DNA of 64,000 nt, taken from NCBI GenBank assembly GCA_003313425.1, contig NHZP01000001.1, forward strand, positions 682,001 through 746,000, read 5' to 3'. Shown in pieces: positions 11,901 through 23,700 of the stretch (the first letter of the stretch is position 1; every line of letters begins with the position of its first letter). Source of the DNA: Pseudopyrenochaeta lycopersici (taxonomy: Eukaryota; Ascomycota; Dothideomycetes; Pleosporales; Pseudopyrenochaetaceae). The translations under genes and the position numbers were made by a program. The notes beneath the pieces were generated by a model. The model worked only from the letters and a program-made list of their open reading frames with translations. It had not been told where the DNA came from and made no database searches.

Positions 11901-13608
11901 ATACCCAATACCGCCCAGTCCATGTAAGGCCACAAACGGGGTGAATTTCGGTCCCGCGAAATGCATATTGATGGCTTCCAATGTCTCCACTCTGCCAACA
12001 AAACTATAATTCTTCTCATAGGGCAGAACATGATAAGTGGGAGACTGTATCGACTTCGCAGAATGGGCGCTCGCAATTGCTTTTCAAACATCAACTGCAG
12101 ATTTCGAAAGTGGCTGACAACATCACTTACATCTGCGCTCGAGGTCGTGCTTCGCATCGAACATTGTCATGTAGTACTTCAGCGAGGAGACTATTCTTCT
12201 GTACCCATGATCTTGAGCATTCTTGAACTGGATCATTGTTCGATGGTTTCCATCAATCTTTTCGTATTGTTGCAATGGGGTCTCGTCAATTTTGGAGCTA
12301 TAGTCTTCAACAACCTAATCGATCTCGTCAGCTGGTAAGGTACGTCGCCGTAAGTAAGTGTGAACAGGTGGTTTCCCTACCTTTCCAATCACATTGTTGA
12401 TAGCTCGGGCTTCTTGGAACGTATGGACCCAAAACCTCCCCTCAGCGAGGAGTCTCATAAAGTCTGAATGGATGAGGTCCAGTACTTCCGAGTCTAGTTT
12501 GAGATTTTTGACCAGATGTGACGTGACTTCAATGTTCATCATCGATACAATCTTTGTCCCCATCTCCCCCCATGAGGCTGAGGAGGATCCTTTGTGTGGG
12601 GTGCCGAAGAAGAAAACGGCCTTGGTGAGATTGGAAAGCTTTTGTTTCAGCGGATCTTTTGTGTGCGTCCTGGATTCGCATAGAGCCTGATGTGCGTGAT
12701 TAGCAACAAGCTAATAGTTCAAATATTGAAGTTTCCGACATGCTGGTTGAAGATATCTTAATGTTCCAGCGAGTCACTTCCAGCGAGTCACGTTGATGGT
12801 TTCACTCACTCTCTTCGCCAAAACACCACCTAAGCTATGCGCGCACAGAATAACTGGTACATTATTCGGAAGCTCGCGATTCAATGTTACCATAAGATCG
12901 TGCGCATGCTGCGTGAAATTGAGCTTCCCTTTTGAGGCCAACGTTTCCTCCGCTCCCGTGTCTGTATTTGCTTCTGTGCCCCTCGCAAAAGGTCTCTTTA
13001 CAACATCAGCATCATAGCCATATGTAAATATTTTGGCGTTCGGGATATCGCTCGGCAGAAGGTCGCGTGGCCAATAGACCTGAACTTTCTTTCCAGGTGT
13101 CTGGGGAGCAAGCGGGACCACTACATTTGAAGTCGTGCGACTAAGTCCACGCGGGCTTAGTGCTGGAGTATTTACGCTTTCGGGTTCTTCAGTGAGTAGA
13201 TCGATATTTGAATCTTGAGGAGAACCGGAAATAGTCGTGGTATCTAGAGGGTATGCCAATTGTGATGTTGACGTACTATGATCGCCGAGACTGCCTGTCT
13301 TTGAGCGCTTGAACTTAGTCCATAGGGAACCCCTTCGAGCTGTCGGAAGATCCCGGGACGTGGACGAGTCTGAAGAGTCGGAGGGACGGCGATCAGAGGC
13401 ATCGGTGCCCCGATAGATACTGAAAGCGCTCCACGTTCGTATTGGATGTCCGCCAAGCCCATGAATAAAGACAATGCTAGAACAATCATAACATCAGCAT
13501 GGAAAACGCATTAGACAAAGACAGGCTTTACCTGACCTTCGGAGGCTCATCGTTGAGACTAGGGCCTGGATGGAGCTCTGTGAGCCCTGTACGATAGACA
13601 CATGCCAT
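8985..13608 (-). CDS. fungal NOD-like receptor: alpha/beta hydrolase, NB-ARC, TPR
   Basis: Intracellular STAND/NLR protein; members mediate heterokaryon incompatibility or respond to non-self. Ten exons (13608-13532, 13476-12810, 12686-12381, 12314-12131, 12079-11905, 11855-11526, 11460-11154, 11103-10730, 10679-9952, 9901-8985) join to 4065 nt, 1354 aa, with no frame break. Residues about 25-390 are a PGAP1/DUF676-like hydrolase with SIVFIHGLGGHPIRTW and nucleophile Ser about 240 in CAHSLGG, then FFFGTPHKGS. The NB-ARC domain has a P-loop near 463-470 (GLGGIGKTQ, split by an intron), Walker B (KWLLIVDNVDD), VLFTTR, the helical segment with LSYIPLAI and a winged-helix part ending MHRLVQLSVRRWL. 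From about 810 to 1310 run some nine to ten 42-residue kinesin-light-chain-like TPRs with LLGDEHPDTL spacers. The tail is acidic. The start ATG (MACVYRTGLTELHPG) matches the family's usual N-terminus. The ligand is unknown. Confidence 0.92.
12764..12791. repeat. 14-bp exact tandem duplication in NLR intron 2
   Basis: The unit TTCCAGCGAGTCAC occurs twice head to tail at 12764-12777 and 12778-12791. It lies inside the second intron of the NLR gene (12687-12809), so it does not alter the protein. Probably a recent replication slip. Confidence 0.85.
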
Positions 13609-14404
13609 AAGAAATCACTGTGATATACAATCTGGTATTGACGGGTAGTGCAAGGGACGATTGGCGAGAGTATTCAAGGAACTGGGACTTTAAAGTGATG
13701 CAAGTCGAGAGATGAAATACCGGAGCCTGGAGCTTACGATTGCCTAAGATTGTCTTCACCGCTAGGGGTATGCGGGGTGCTCTTCAGTCTCCATAGCCCC
13801 TCTGCGGCCACGTTTAGAGATGCGAGGATGAACATGGATTTGATGCCACCGTACCAGCTGAGCGAATCACAGACGGGTTCATTCTCTTGGCGTACTTGGA
13901 GCTGCTGCAGCTTGGTTACCACCTCGTAGCCCGTATTCTATACTACATTGGTACCAGACATTGTCTCATGTGACCTGCCTGTTGCTTTCCAGCTGTTACG
14001 AGGCTGCAACGAGAACAATATAAAACAGACAGAGAGGGAATGGTGTTGTGGCCGCGGCGTTCAAAGAAGCAAAGGGGAAACCGCAGGGGGGCGTTGGAGC
14101 TTGAGAAGAAAACTAACTACGGTAGACGAAGATGCTATTGTACACTAGCTGGACAAGGAGGCAGATAAAGTAGTCAATATAAGAAGACAGCGACAGAAGA
14201 AAAGAGAACAGACTTGATGGTGGTTACACAGCCGCTTCCTGGTCAAGAGATGAATGAAGTAGAATAAACGCCGATTAGACACCATAATTGTTATTTGGAG
14301 TGTATCGATCGAGTGGGATATCAGAGAATTGTTGTGAGCAAGAACGCCTCCAAATGCCATAATAACCATGTACGCCGCCCAAATGAATTGTGATGTGATG
14401 TCGT
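13609..14404. other. spacer upstream of the NLR gene
   Basis: About 800 bp between the NLR start and the IMP3 stop. An open minus-strand stretch at 13734-13922 lacks a suitable ATG, and its donor would join the NLR in the wrong phase, so it was not added as an upstream exon. Probably NLR promoter plus IMP3 3' UTR. Confidence 0.45.
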
Positions 14405-15139
14405 TCACAGCGCCTCCAGTTCGAAATCATCGAGCTTATCACGGTACTTCATGATATTCCGCTTGATTTTGGAAGAATCGACCCAGGTCACAAAGTCTTC
14501 CATGTTCCTGACTTAGTTAGCCATCGGCTTGTCTATTGACAATACCAACCGCCACTCACCGGGTGACTAGATATGCTGGATCGGTGATGACGTCGGTCCC
14601 GACTCGAACATGGCCTTGCTCAATCATCTTGACGGCAGCCTGGACATGATCGGCCTGTGAGCAACACAGAGGCGAAGTCAGTTAGGGTCTTAGAGGCAGC
14701 ACGTGCAGTAGGACTTGCCATGCGTAGCCTCGTCATGATGACTGGCAATCTTCTCCGCGCAAAAGCCGAAACAGTGATCTTGTGCTCGATGTCGCTGAGC
14801 TTGCCCCGGCCTCCTCCGCCGGTGCCGAGTATGCCCATGCCATACAGCTTTTCCAGCATGGCGTCTTCGTGCTTGCGACGAAAGGCATCGGCTGGGTCGA
14901 GGTTGGCGAGTTTGTGGGCCAGCTGTCGCATGGAGCCACACAGCTGGTTGTACTTGCGGTAGTCGTCGCGGCCCTGGATGGCGTAGCGGCGCATGACGGC
15001 GGCTTCCCGGTGGCCGTTGTCGGATTTGTACGTGTTGAAGTCAACCTAGGAAGGTGAGCGGTGCGCATGCAGAAAGCGCGACGGGTTGGCCTGCCTTCTT
15101 GAGCAGCTTCTGCTCGTGGTGCTTAAGCTTGCGCACCAT
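14405..15139 (-). CDS. IMP3: U3 snoRNP protein IMP3 (S4-domain)
   Basis: Nucleolar component of the U3 snoRNP/SSU processome that promotes U3-pre-rRNA pairing during 18S maturation. Exons 15139-15095, 15045-14719, 14654-14560 and 14507-14405 give 570 nt, 189 aa, close to the family length. Seen in order: the start [18 protein letters not shown], the ribosomal S4-like N-domain ([19 protein letters not shown]), [11 protein letters not shown], then the S4 RNA-binding fold [30 protein letters not shown], and the conserved end [19 protein letters not shown]. The first two introns start with GC (AAG|GCAGGC and ATG|GCAAGT), the third with GTGAGT. All branch and acceptor sites look normal. It is divergent from HIS7 with a 304-bp shared spacer. 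Confidence 0.95.
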
Positions 15140-15443
15140 GGTGGAGGCAAGAGCGAGTCGTCTGGACGGTCAAGAGCAGATAGCAACGGCTTGGGTGCGC
15201 CGACTATTGTGTATGAGTAATTTGCAGGCGCTCGACGTGCGAGGCGCGAATGTTTCGCAAAAAAAAGGTGAAGCTCGGAACATTTTACGCGGCCGCTAGC
15301 GAATAGCGTTGCGCGCCCCACGGTCAACTGCCCCTCCAATGACAGCGGGGTCCATCCAAATTTACATTCAATCAACTGCTCTGACTCCCCCTTCCTCGCC
15401 TTCCTCGCGTCCCTCCCCCATGTGTTTGTGATCTCACTCCATC
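15140..15443. promoter_or_regulatory. divergent IMP3/HIS7 promoter with a possible CPC1/GCN4 half site
   Basis: The 304-bp spacer serves both an rRNA-processing gene and a histidine-synthesis gene. TGACTC at 15382-15387, 57 to 62 bp upstream of the HIS7 start, matches six of the seven bases of the general amino-acid control element TGACTCA. That the site is used is inference. Confidence 0.35.
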
Positions 15444-17218
15444 ATGCCGGCTGTCCACCTCCTCGACTACGTCGCTGGCAACGTTCGCTCTCTCGTCAAT
15501 GCCATCGAGAAAGTTGGCTACACTGTCGAGTGGGTCAAGTCGCCCGCCGATGTCCCGTCTGCAGAGGTATTGTGCTTCGCTCCTTCGCATACACACAACA
15601 ATTGACAAGCGCTGATGCAGCCGGCCCCGTAGAAACTCATCATTCCGGGCGTCGGCCACTTTGGGCATTGTCTCTCCCAGCTTGAAAGAGCCGGCTACAT
15701 CGAGCCCATCCGGGAGCACATCAAGGCTGGGAAACCTTTCATGGGAATATGCGTGGGGCTCCAGGCCCTGTTTGACGGTTCGGAAGAAGACGTTCAGGTC
15801 AAGGGCCTCGGTCTAATACCCTCGCGACTACGCAAGTTCCGAGACTCTGACAAGAGCGTTCCACACATTGGCTGGAACAGCGCAAACACATCCTGCGCGG
15901 GGCAAGTCACAGACGAATCGCTGTACGGACTGCGGCCGACTTCCAAGTACTACTACGTCCACTCCTACGCTGCGCCCTACGAACCGCGCAAACTGGAGGA
16001 GGACGGTTGGGCCGTCGCAACCGCGCGATACGGTCATGAGGAGTTTGTGGGCGCAGTGGCCAAGGACAATATCTTCGCAACTCAGTTCCACCCCGAGAAG
16101 AGCGGCGCCGCAGGTCTGCGCGTCATAAAAGCCTTTCTCGATGGGACGCGATCACAGAGCCTGCCTTGGAAGCCATCCGCAGCTGCCGCAAGAGAGGGAC
16201 TGACAAGGCGCGTCATTGCATGCCTCGACGTGCGAACAAACGATTCGGGAGACCTCGTCGTGACAAAAGGCGATCAGTACGATGTGCGAGAGAAGGATGG
16301 CACTGGAAATGCAGTACGGAATCTGGGCAAGCCAGTCGACATGGCGAAGAAATACTACGAGCAAGGCGCCGATGAAGTCACATTTCTCAACATTACATCT
16401 TTCCGCAATTGTCCGGTGGCAGATACACCCATGCTCGAGATTCTACGACGAGCCAGCGAGTCCGTCTTTGTCCCACTGACAATAGGAGGAGGTATACGCG
16501 ACACCGTAGACACAGATGGCACCAACATCTCTGCCCTTGACATTGCGACCATGTATTTCAAGTCGGGCGCGGACAAAGTGAGCATTGGATCTGATGCTGT
16601 CACTGCGGCAGAGGAGTACTATGCGAGAGGTGGTAAGCTAGGAGGCAACACAGCGATAGAGTCCATCTCGGCAGCATATGGGAATCAAGCGGTCGTCGTC
16701 AGCGTCGACCCGAGGCGCGTGTATGTTTCATCGCCAGACGCAACATCACACCACACAATCAAGACTAGTACGCCCGGACCCCGCGGGGAAGAGTACTGCT
16801 GGTACCAGTGCACCATCAAAGGTGGACGGGAAGGGCGAGACTTTGATGTTCGGCAACTCGTCACTGCTGTTGAGGCAATGGGCGCAGGAGAGATATTACT
16901 GAACAGCATAGACAAGGATGGCAGCAATAGCGGCTTTGACCTTGAACTCATCAACGACGTCAAGGAGGCGATCAAGATCCCGGTGATTGCGAGCAGTGGA
17001 GCAGGCCATCCAGGGCACTTTGAGGAAGTGTTTGCGCAGACACGGACGGATGCTGCGCTAGGCGCTGGCATGGTGAGTAACATTTTGAGTTGACACCACA
17101 GTAGAGCACAACACTAACGCGATTGCAGTTCCACAGGGGAGAGTACACAGTCAAGCAAGTCAAGGATCACTTAGAAGAGAAGGGACAACTAGTGCGTCCC
17201 TTTGAAGACGACATATGA
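15444..17218 (+). CDS. HIS7: imidazole glycerol phosphate synthase, fused HisH-HisF
   Basis: Makes imidazole glycerol phosphate and AICAR from PRFAR and glutamine in histidine synthesis. The two bacterial subunits are fused in one polypeptide, as in other fungi. Exons 15444-15566, 15633-17072 and 17129-17218 total 1653 nt, 550 aa. The N-terminal class I glutamine amidotransferase has IIPGVGHFG, nucleophile Cys in [10 protein letters not shown], and the His/Glu pair in TQFHPEKSG. After a short linker the (beta/alpha)8 cyclase follows, with [57 protein letters not shown] and [13 protein letters not shown]. The last exon adds [15 protein letters not shown]. It converges on DIM1 with only 191 bp between stops. 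Confidence 0.97.
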
Positions 17219-17409
17219 AGTTCATCACGCCGTCTTTTTGTTTCTTGACAGGATGTGCCTGCACTTGCTAGACCACTTATAGACATGATATCCAAAGGAG
17301 ACATTCTCGACGCCATGCTTTTTGGTATACCGTAGCGCCATCATGCTTCGTAACCCCAAAACGCCAACAAAATGCATTTCTCAATCGTGTGCCTCTTCTT
17401 TCCATAACG

Positions 17410-18549
17410 CTAGCTAAAATGTATACCTTCCTGATTGAACGCATACAGCAACTTCAAGAAGTCGCCCTCGTCGCAAAGCCTTGCTCGCTTGTCTGCCAAC
17501 TGCGTGCCATCCTCGAGCACCTTTCTGACTTTCTCACGCACTAGTTCACTGACTTTGCCCTTCTTTTTCCTGTGAATGCCATTCTTCTTCTTCTCCGCCT
17601 GCATCTGCTTGAAGAAATCTGGCAACTCATCACCTGGATCATCGGGGTCGGAGAAACCCTTGAATTCGTCGTCTGTGTCCACTTCCATCGTTTCTGGTTC
17701 TATCGGGGTTGCATTCGGATCGAATGGGCTATCGTCCAGCAAGATGTCATTCTGCGCGCAGAAAAGCCGGTAGTTGCTTGCCAGAAGCTCAAGGACTGCA
17801 GCGGTCCCTAAGAATGCAGCCCGAAGTGTCCTGTTCTTCCTCACAAAAGCAATTCGTAGTAGCCCATCCCACTCATCATACGCAATCTGTGGCCGTGGGT
17901 GTTTGGGCTCAATGCGAACAACGTTGCTCTCGACCTGTGGCGGGGGATTGAAATTATTCCGCCCCACCTTCATAATATGACTGACCTTGGCCCACATCTG
18001 CACATTGACTGATAACCTCGAGTACAGCTTCTCTCCGGGCTTTGCGAAAAGCCGCATTGCAAACTCGCGCTGGAACATGAGTATGCAGGATCGTGGAGGA
18101 CTCGGCAAACTCAACAGCTTGAAAACCAAGGGACTCGAAATCTGATACGGCGTATTGCTTATACACACATCAAAATGCGGCAATTCTGTTTTGATCACAT
18201 CGCCCAACATAACTTTTAGTCGTTTGCCTTCGGCTGTGCCTTGTACTCGCTTGGTCAATTCTGCAGCCATTCTGGGATCCATCTCCACCGCTGTCACCGC
18301 TTTTGCCGCCTTCAGTATCAACACTGTCAAGTTGCCAGTGCCGGGGCCGACTTCTAAAACATGGTCTGATTGCTTTAGGTGCGCCTTTTGGACGATTGCG
18401 CTGGCGACGCCGGGGTTCTTAAGAATGTGCTGCCCGAGGTCCTTGTCCATTTTGAAAATGGAGTGGGCGGCCGAGGCTTTTGCGTTGGGTTTGGCATAGG
18501 GTGAAGAATCGGCAGCGCCATTTGCACTTTTTCGCTTGTCTTTTGGCAT
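17410..18549 (-). CDS. DIM1: 18S rRNA N6,N6-dimethyladenosine transferase
   Basis: Nucleolar KsgA/Dim1-type methyltransferase dimethylating the two adjacent adenosines in the 3' hairpin of 18S rRNA, and required for pre-rRNA cleavage. One uninterrupted exon, 379 aa. The SAM site [12 protein letters not shown] follows the [15 protein letters not shown] start of the fold. The catalytic NxPY loop reads SNTPYQ, where most relatives have Ile or Leu after Asn. [16 protein letters not shown] and [12 protein letters not shown] are the family's C-terminal motifs. It is about 60 residues longer than yeast Dim1 because of an acidic insertion around residues 270-330 ([20 protein letters not shown]). The N-terminus is lysine-rich, suggesting nucleolar targeting. 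Confidence 0.96.
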   Translation of the reverse strand: MPKDKRKSANGAADSSPYAKPNAKASAAHSIFKMDKDLGQHILKNPGVASAIVQKAHLKQSDHVLEVGPGTGNLTVLILKAAKAVTAVEMDPRMAAELTKRVQGTAEGKRLKVMLGDVIKTELPHFDVCISNTPYQISSPLVFKLLSLPSPPRSCILMFQREFAMRLFAKPGEKLYSRLSVNVQMWAKVSHIMKVGRNNFNPPPQVESNVVRIEPKHPRPQIAYDEWDGLLRIAFVRKNRTLRAAFLGTAAVLELLASNYRLFCAQNDILLDDSPFDPNATPIEPETMEVDTDDEFKGFSDPDDPGDELPDFFKQMQAEKKKNGIHRKKKGKVSELVREKVRKVLEDGTQLADKRARLCDEGDFLKLLYAFNQEGIHFS

Positions 18550-19152
18550 CGTGGTGGGACTGCGCGGTTATTCGATGGGCGTGTGCTGCAATGTGGAACA
18601 ATTTTTGGTGTTGAATCTTATCGATAAAGTTTTTATTTTAGCGGCGTGGTCACGTGAACGGGCGTCGAAGCTCGACGCGTCGTCTGGAAGAGCTTTGAGG
18701 TCGAGCCTCTTCACCGTCGTCGCGCCGACCCCGGGTGGTATAGCTGGATGCAGGTTTCGTCAACGTGTCGAAACCTCACTTGCATTCTCACTCACAGTCT
18801 CTCCTTTCGCAACTCTCTACTCGGTTGCCCCCACCTGATCTACTTGCCGAAACAACGCTTCCCATGGCCTCTTTGCTTGGGATCTCCTGTTCAGACGATT
18901 CCTACCCAATTGCACTCTGCAAACTCTCCGTCTCAAGGCTCACCTTCCCACGACCAATTAAGTTGCTACAAAGACAGCCTCTCGAGGGCTCTCTCTCTCC
19001 TTGTATCAAACTACTCTCACCTTCACCCACCATCACTCTTTGCTGCTCGGTATCTATGCGAACATCGCATCCCTTTCCTTGACCAGCCGGACCCTTCAGC
19101 CCCCACTATTGCTTCATTCGCCACAACCAACCCACTCCTCATCTCACATAGC
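18550..19152. promoter_or_regulatory. divergent DIM1/APN1 spacer with an in-frame upstream extension of APN1
   Basis: Spacer of 603 bp. From an ATG at 18748 the reading frame stays open without a stop into the APN1 start at 19153, exactly 135 codons. The extension is Leu/Ser/Arg-rich with few acidic residues. It may be a 5' UTR or an alternative longer N-terminus; see findings. Confidence 0.4.
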
Positions 19153-20764
19153 ATGGCGAAAAGGCTCCCTAGCCAATCTTCCGAATCGCCGCTCTCAGAT
19201 CCTCCTGAAGAATTTGCATTTGCAACGAAAACGGCCATCATGAACTCTGCAGCGAGTGACTCGAAGCGCAAAGCTAGTACCACTTTTCGGGCCAACAAGC
19301 GCATCAGGCAAGCAGTAGCCCAAAACTTGAAGCCAGAAGATGTCGCTGGCGCTGATGTCCCAACTCGACTTAAAAAGCCACCAAGAAAGAAAGCCATCAT
19401 TGAGCAAAAGGCGATTGGGGACGGAGTCAATTTTGGACCAAACGGACTTGATAAGAGCATGGCGATGGGATTAGCTATATCTAAGCCAAAAATTAAGGAA
19501 GAAAGTGGTGGTGATGAGCCCAAGATCAGAAAGACTACCACACGCAAGACCAAGACCGTGAAGAACCTAGAACCGCTTGCAGAACGTACGAAAGATACCA
19601 AGCACCGCATCGGCGCCCATGTCAGCAGTGCAGGAGGTAAGTAATATCTCTGCATATCAGACTGTACAACAACAAGAATAGAGACTAACGCGGCCCGGCC
19701 GATCGTCGATTAGGTGTACACAACGCCCTCGCCAACCTTGTCTTTATCGGGTATGTATAAATCGCCTCTGCTTCTTTTGTACAAGACTGATTTCATCCAG
19801 TGGCAATGCATTTGCTTTGTTCCTGAAGAACCACAAGAAATGGGAGAGCCCGGACCTGGATCCTGAGCATGCAAGGCTTTTCATCGAGGGCTGCGAAACC
19901 AACAACATTCATGTTGGTGATTGCTGCTTACCACATGGCTCATACCTCGTCAATCTCGCGCATCCCGATCCAGAACGCAAGAAACAAGCGTACGGCTCAT
20001 TTCTCGAAGATTTAATTCGCTGTCATAAGCTCGGCATTAGACTGTACAACTTCCACCCTGGCAACGCCAATGCTACCACTCGCGAGGAAGGCATCAAGCT
20101 TATTGCCGATAATATCAACCAGGCTCATAGGGACCCGGCCACTGGCGAGGTCATTACGGTTCTTGAGACCATGGCCTCCTTGGGCAACACCATTGGCGGC
20201 ACCTTCGCAGACCTTGCTGCCATAATCGAGCTCGTTGATGATAAGAGCCGTGTAGGGGTGTGTCTGGATACTTGCCACGTTTTTGCTGCTGGCTATGATT
20301 TGCGAACCGCAGAAGCGTACGCTCAAACGATGGACAAATTCGACAAGGAAATCGGCCTCAGATACCTTCTGGCATTTCACATCAACGATAGCAAAGCTCC
20401 TCTTTCCAGTTACCGCGATCTCCATGCCCGCATCGGCACCGGCTATCTAGGTCTCAGTGCTTTCCACAATATCATGAATGACGTACGCTTCCACGGCCTT
20501 CCAATGGTTCTTGAGACGCCTGTCAGCGTCACTGGTGGGGATGGCAAGAAGATCGAAGACAAGGGCATCTGGGCGCGCGAGATCAAGATGTTGGAGAAAC
20601 TCGTTGGTATGGATATTGTGTCCGATGAGTTCAAAGAGTTAGAGACGAAACTACAAATAGAGGGCGAAGGCGAGCGTGAGCGCATTGGGGATCAAGTTGA
20701 GCGCCGGAAAGTCAAGGATGCAACCCTAAAAAAGAAGACCGATAAGAAGAAAGCCGAGAGCTAG
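19153..20764 (+). CDS. APN1: AP endonuclease IV, Apn1-type
   Basis: Zinc-dependent endonuclease/3'-diesterase of base-excision repair, cutting 5' to abasic sites in nucleus and mitochondria. Exons 19153-19636, 19714-19750 and 19801-20764 total 1485 nt, 494 aa. After a basic disordered N-terminus of about 150 residues (KRKASTTF, KKPPRKKA) the TIM-barrel begins with HRIGAHVSSAGG-VHNA. Metal ligands lie in typical contexts: YNFHPGNAN, VITVLETMA (Glu), VGVCLDTCHVFAAGYD (Asp and His), LLAFHINDSK, RDLHARIGTGYLGL and MVLETPV. The C-terminal 60 residues are Lys/Glu-rich with KKTDKKKAES, a likely nuclear signal as in yeast Apn1. The second exon is only 37 bp. Confidence 0.96.
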
Positions 20765-23700
20765 GACAAGGACAATAGCAAGGAGAGTATGGAAAATTAG
20801 GGCCATGGTCTTTATCTATTGTGTTGCTGTTGAGCCAGAAGACTGGGGCGCCAATAAATCCCCTGCGCTGTTTTTGCTTGCCATTGCAAAGCGATTTCGC
20901 TTGCTTTGTATCGTTTCCGGGGACACCTGTAGTTTTCGTGCCTGAGAGACCAGGCCACTATGAAACTCCAATGTACTCTTCTAAATGATATACATTTCAA
21001 TGAGAACATGGTTTAGCGCTACAGAAGATCTTACAAGCGATTCCCAAAACGTAGCCAATCATATTGCACCTAAGGATGCACAAAATCGTTGCATATTTAG
21101 TAATATAAGTAGGCAAGTACAAGCAGTGGTCTGAACATGGGCTCAACTTTCCTCAGCGCCGAAGCAGAGAAGTTTCGCCGCTGTATGGTAAGCCTTATCT
21201 GACGACCACACAAAATTCTGCCCCAGTGTTCAAATGCCAGAAGAATATAAATCATTACCCTCGCTCTTCTTTGCACCATATTTCCAATAGAGAACAGGCT
21301 CGGACCAGACATTATCACAACTAGTGTCGTTAAATTGAGCGTCGCTGTGCCATTATGTAGTTTTGCCTTGCGTCACTGGAATGAGCGAAACATAATGCTA
21401 CAAATGACTGAGACTACTGGACGAGAATTGTACTGCAAGCGGTTTTATTGGATACGTTTTCAGAATACTAAACAATAGCTTTGGCTCTATCAAGAGACTA
21501 TCTAACCTATCGAGTTTCCCACCATCTGGTCCTTTGAAAATATTCCTTCTTTAATCGGCCCTCTCCCTCTCAGCATTTTTGGGCTTACATGATATCTGAC
21601 AGCCGCGACCATGATAAATAAAGTGAGATACTGTATGTAAGGGATTATTTCATTCATTCAAGAGACATCCTAAAAGATTGAACTTCATGAAATACTTTAC
21701 GCAGCTGCGGCTGTGGTGCTCACTGCTCATAGCACACTCGCACATAAGAAAATTGTGAACGAAATGGCGAGCTCAGAGTCATTGCTACGAGCAATTTATA
21801 CATTAAAATCACATCTTCAGAATTTTCAGCAGGTCATGTAGAGGTAAGAACTCCCATCATCAACGCTTTATGCTGGATTCAAGGCTGGATCTAGGCGCTT
21901 GACAGGGCCAAGAGTGTAAACGATATTTGGCTCACATAGGCAGCGCTAGGTGAATATTGAAGATACAAGACCTGAGACTTATCGAAGCCCTCTCGTGAAA
22001 GAACTTTGACACTTATGGGGAAAGGGAGAGGAGGGATAGTAATATTAGCTACTCATCGGAGCCGGCATCTTAGCCTTCAACGCACTTCTCTTCGATACTT
22101 GCTCACTAATCGATATGTTACATATTACATGAATGCTGTCAACAGTCTCAAATTCTTAAACAATCAGCTGCCAGGAAAAGCGCCGCCTTTGACCAGTGTG
22201 CTGCGTGTACATAATTAAACACTCATGTAGCTCTGATATCCCAAGCAGAAACTAAGAACATTTGTTTGAAGTCCCTATGATTGCAAGGCTTGATAATGAT
22301 GGCACTGTCAATGTAAAGCCGACAATAGAGAGTAGTCCCTTTCCGATAGCTTGCCACTTTGAAATTCGGTATGGCATTACTCTGTAAAAGTGCTTCTAGC
22401 AGTAATGATTTTAGTTATACTTCTGCTACACTTCTGCCCGTTCATTCGTGGCTTGTCATTAAATTGCTAGTACCTAGCTATTGAGCTTTGTGAATTATTT
22501 GATCATATTTAGGCCACTAAGCTGGGAGGATACTTATTAATATAAGCTTAAGTAATATTTTAACCTGAGGATATTACATAACGGACATGTGTCAGCTGAA
22601 TGCTAGAGGGTTGAATCCCTCTTGGGCTATCAGATGATAGGTGCATTAGTGGGTCTAAAGATATCATCGGTACTATGTCGTTGAAGCTCACTGGAGGACA
22701 CCTGTCTAGGGTTATAGGATAAGCGTCTTGTGCTACATCCGCGGTAGGGCGCTCCTAGTATATCTTACGTGACAGAGTATTTATTTGGTTTATACGCATT
22801 ATATGGAAGAAACGCTATGGCGTCATGGCGACCTGATTGATGATCACGAAGAATATTAAAGTGCTTAAAGGTAAGCAAACTCCAGGACTTTGGCTGTGAC
22901 AGAGCTAGGTCTTATATTAAGCCGTACTAGCACAGAATATATTTTATGAACGTCCGAAAATTTATCGCTGTCGAACCCAGATTGAAACACTGCAAGCTAA
23001 AGGGAACTGAATATCAATTCATACTACCTGATGGGGACCGTCGACATAATATTCGCTCGATCTGCCATTTGACAAATTTAGCAGACATTTCACTCTTTCT
23101 CATGAACGATTCCACATCGCTTTTGGTACTCTGCACTAGCAATAATGGTACCAGTGCCAATGCCAGGAATTAATGGACCCAAGTCTTCGAGTGAGGGTAG
23201 GATCAGCACAGCCAGCTTGGATGATGTCTTGCGGAACGCTCCAGAGGCCAGGATCTAATACGTAGGTCGTGTTCACGATAAAGGTGTTGGGCGATCCGCT
23301 TTTGGAAGCGCATAAGTACGCACAAGGTCAATGCCTTTTGTTTAGGAAGCATCAACTTATATATGTCTGAGTTCAGGTCAAGGCCGAGACCTGATGCAAC
23401 AGTCCACTATTCATCGTTTTCTATTCTCTGTCGTGGAGTCTTAAGCCACCGTAACTCTGCGAGGAGCGGGCATCGTTGGAGAGCATCCAGTCCATTGTCA
23501 TCCCTAATCATAGAATCTATCATCCTCGTTCCGTAAATATTATTCTCCATGCTCTGTCTATTTACAGTCATTGCCACTGGAGGATGGGATGACTTTTAGG
23601 GTTTATGGCTATCTCTCAATCGTTAGGCATGGAAGCATTACTGCGATCCGGCCCAATTTTGGTATTTGCATCGTACTTGGGTATTTGTTCTTCTTAGCCA

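Noticed and set aside
13734..13922. Upstream exon for the NLR
   Set aside because: No suitable ATG, and its donor joins the next exon in the wrong phase. The ATG at 13608 already gives the family's normal N-terminus.
14145..14408. Hydrophobic minus-strand frame overlapping the IMP3 stop
   Set aside because: Lies in the IMP3 3' UTR; no splice support or recognised family.
22440..22960. Transposon
   Set aside because: Looks decayed, but no terminal repeats, target-site duplication or transposase/reverse-transcriptase motif could be identified, so no element is named.
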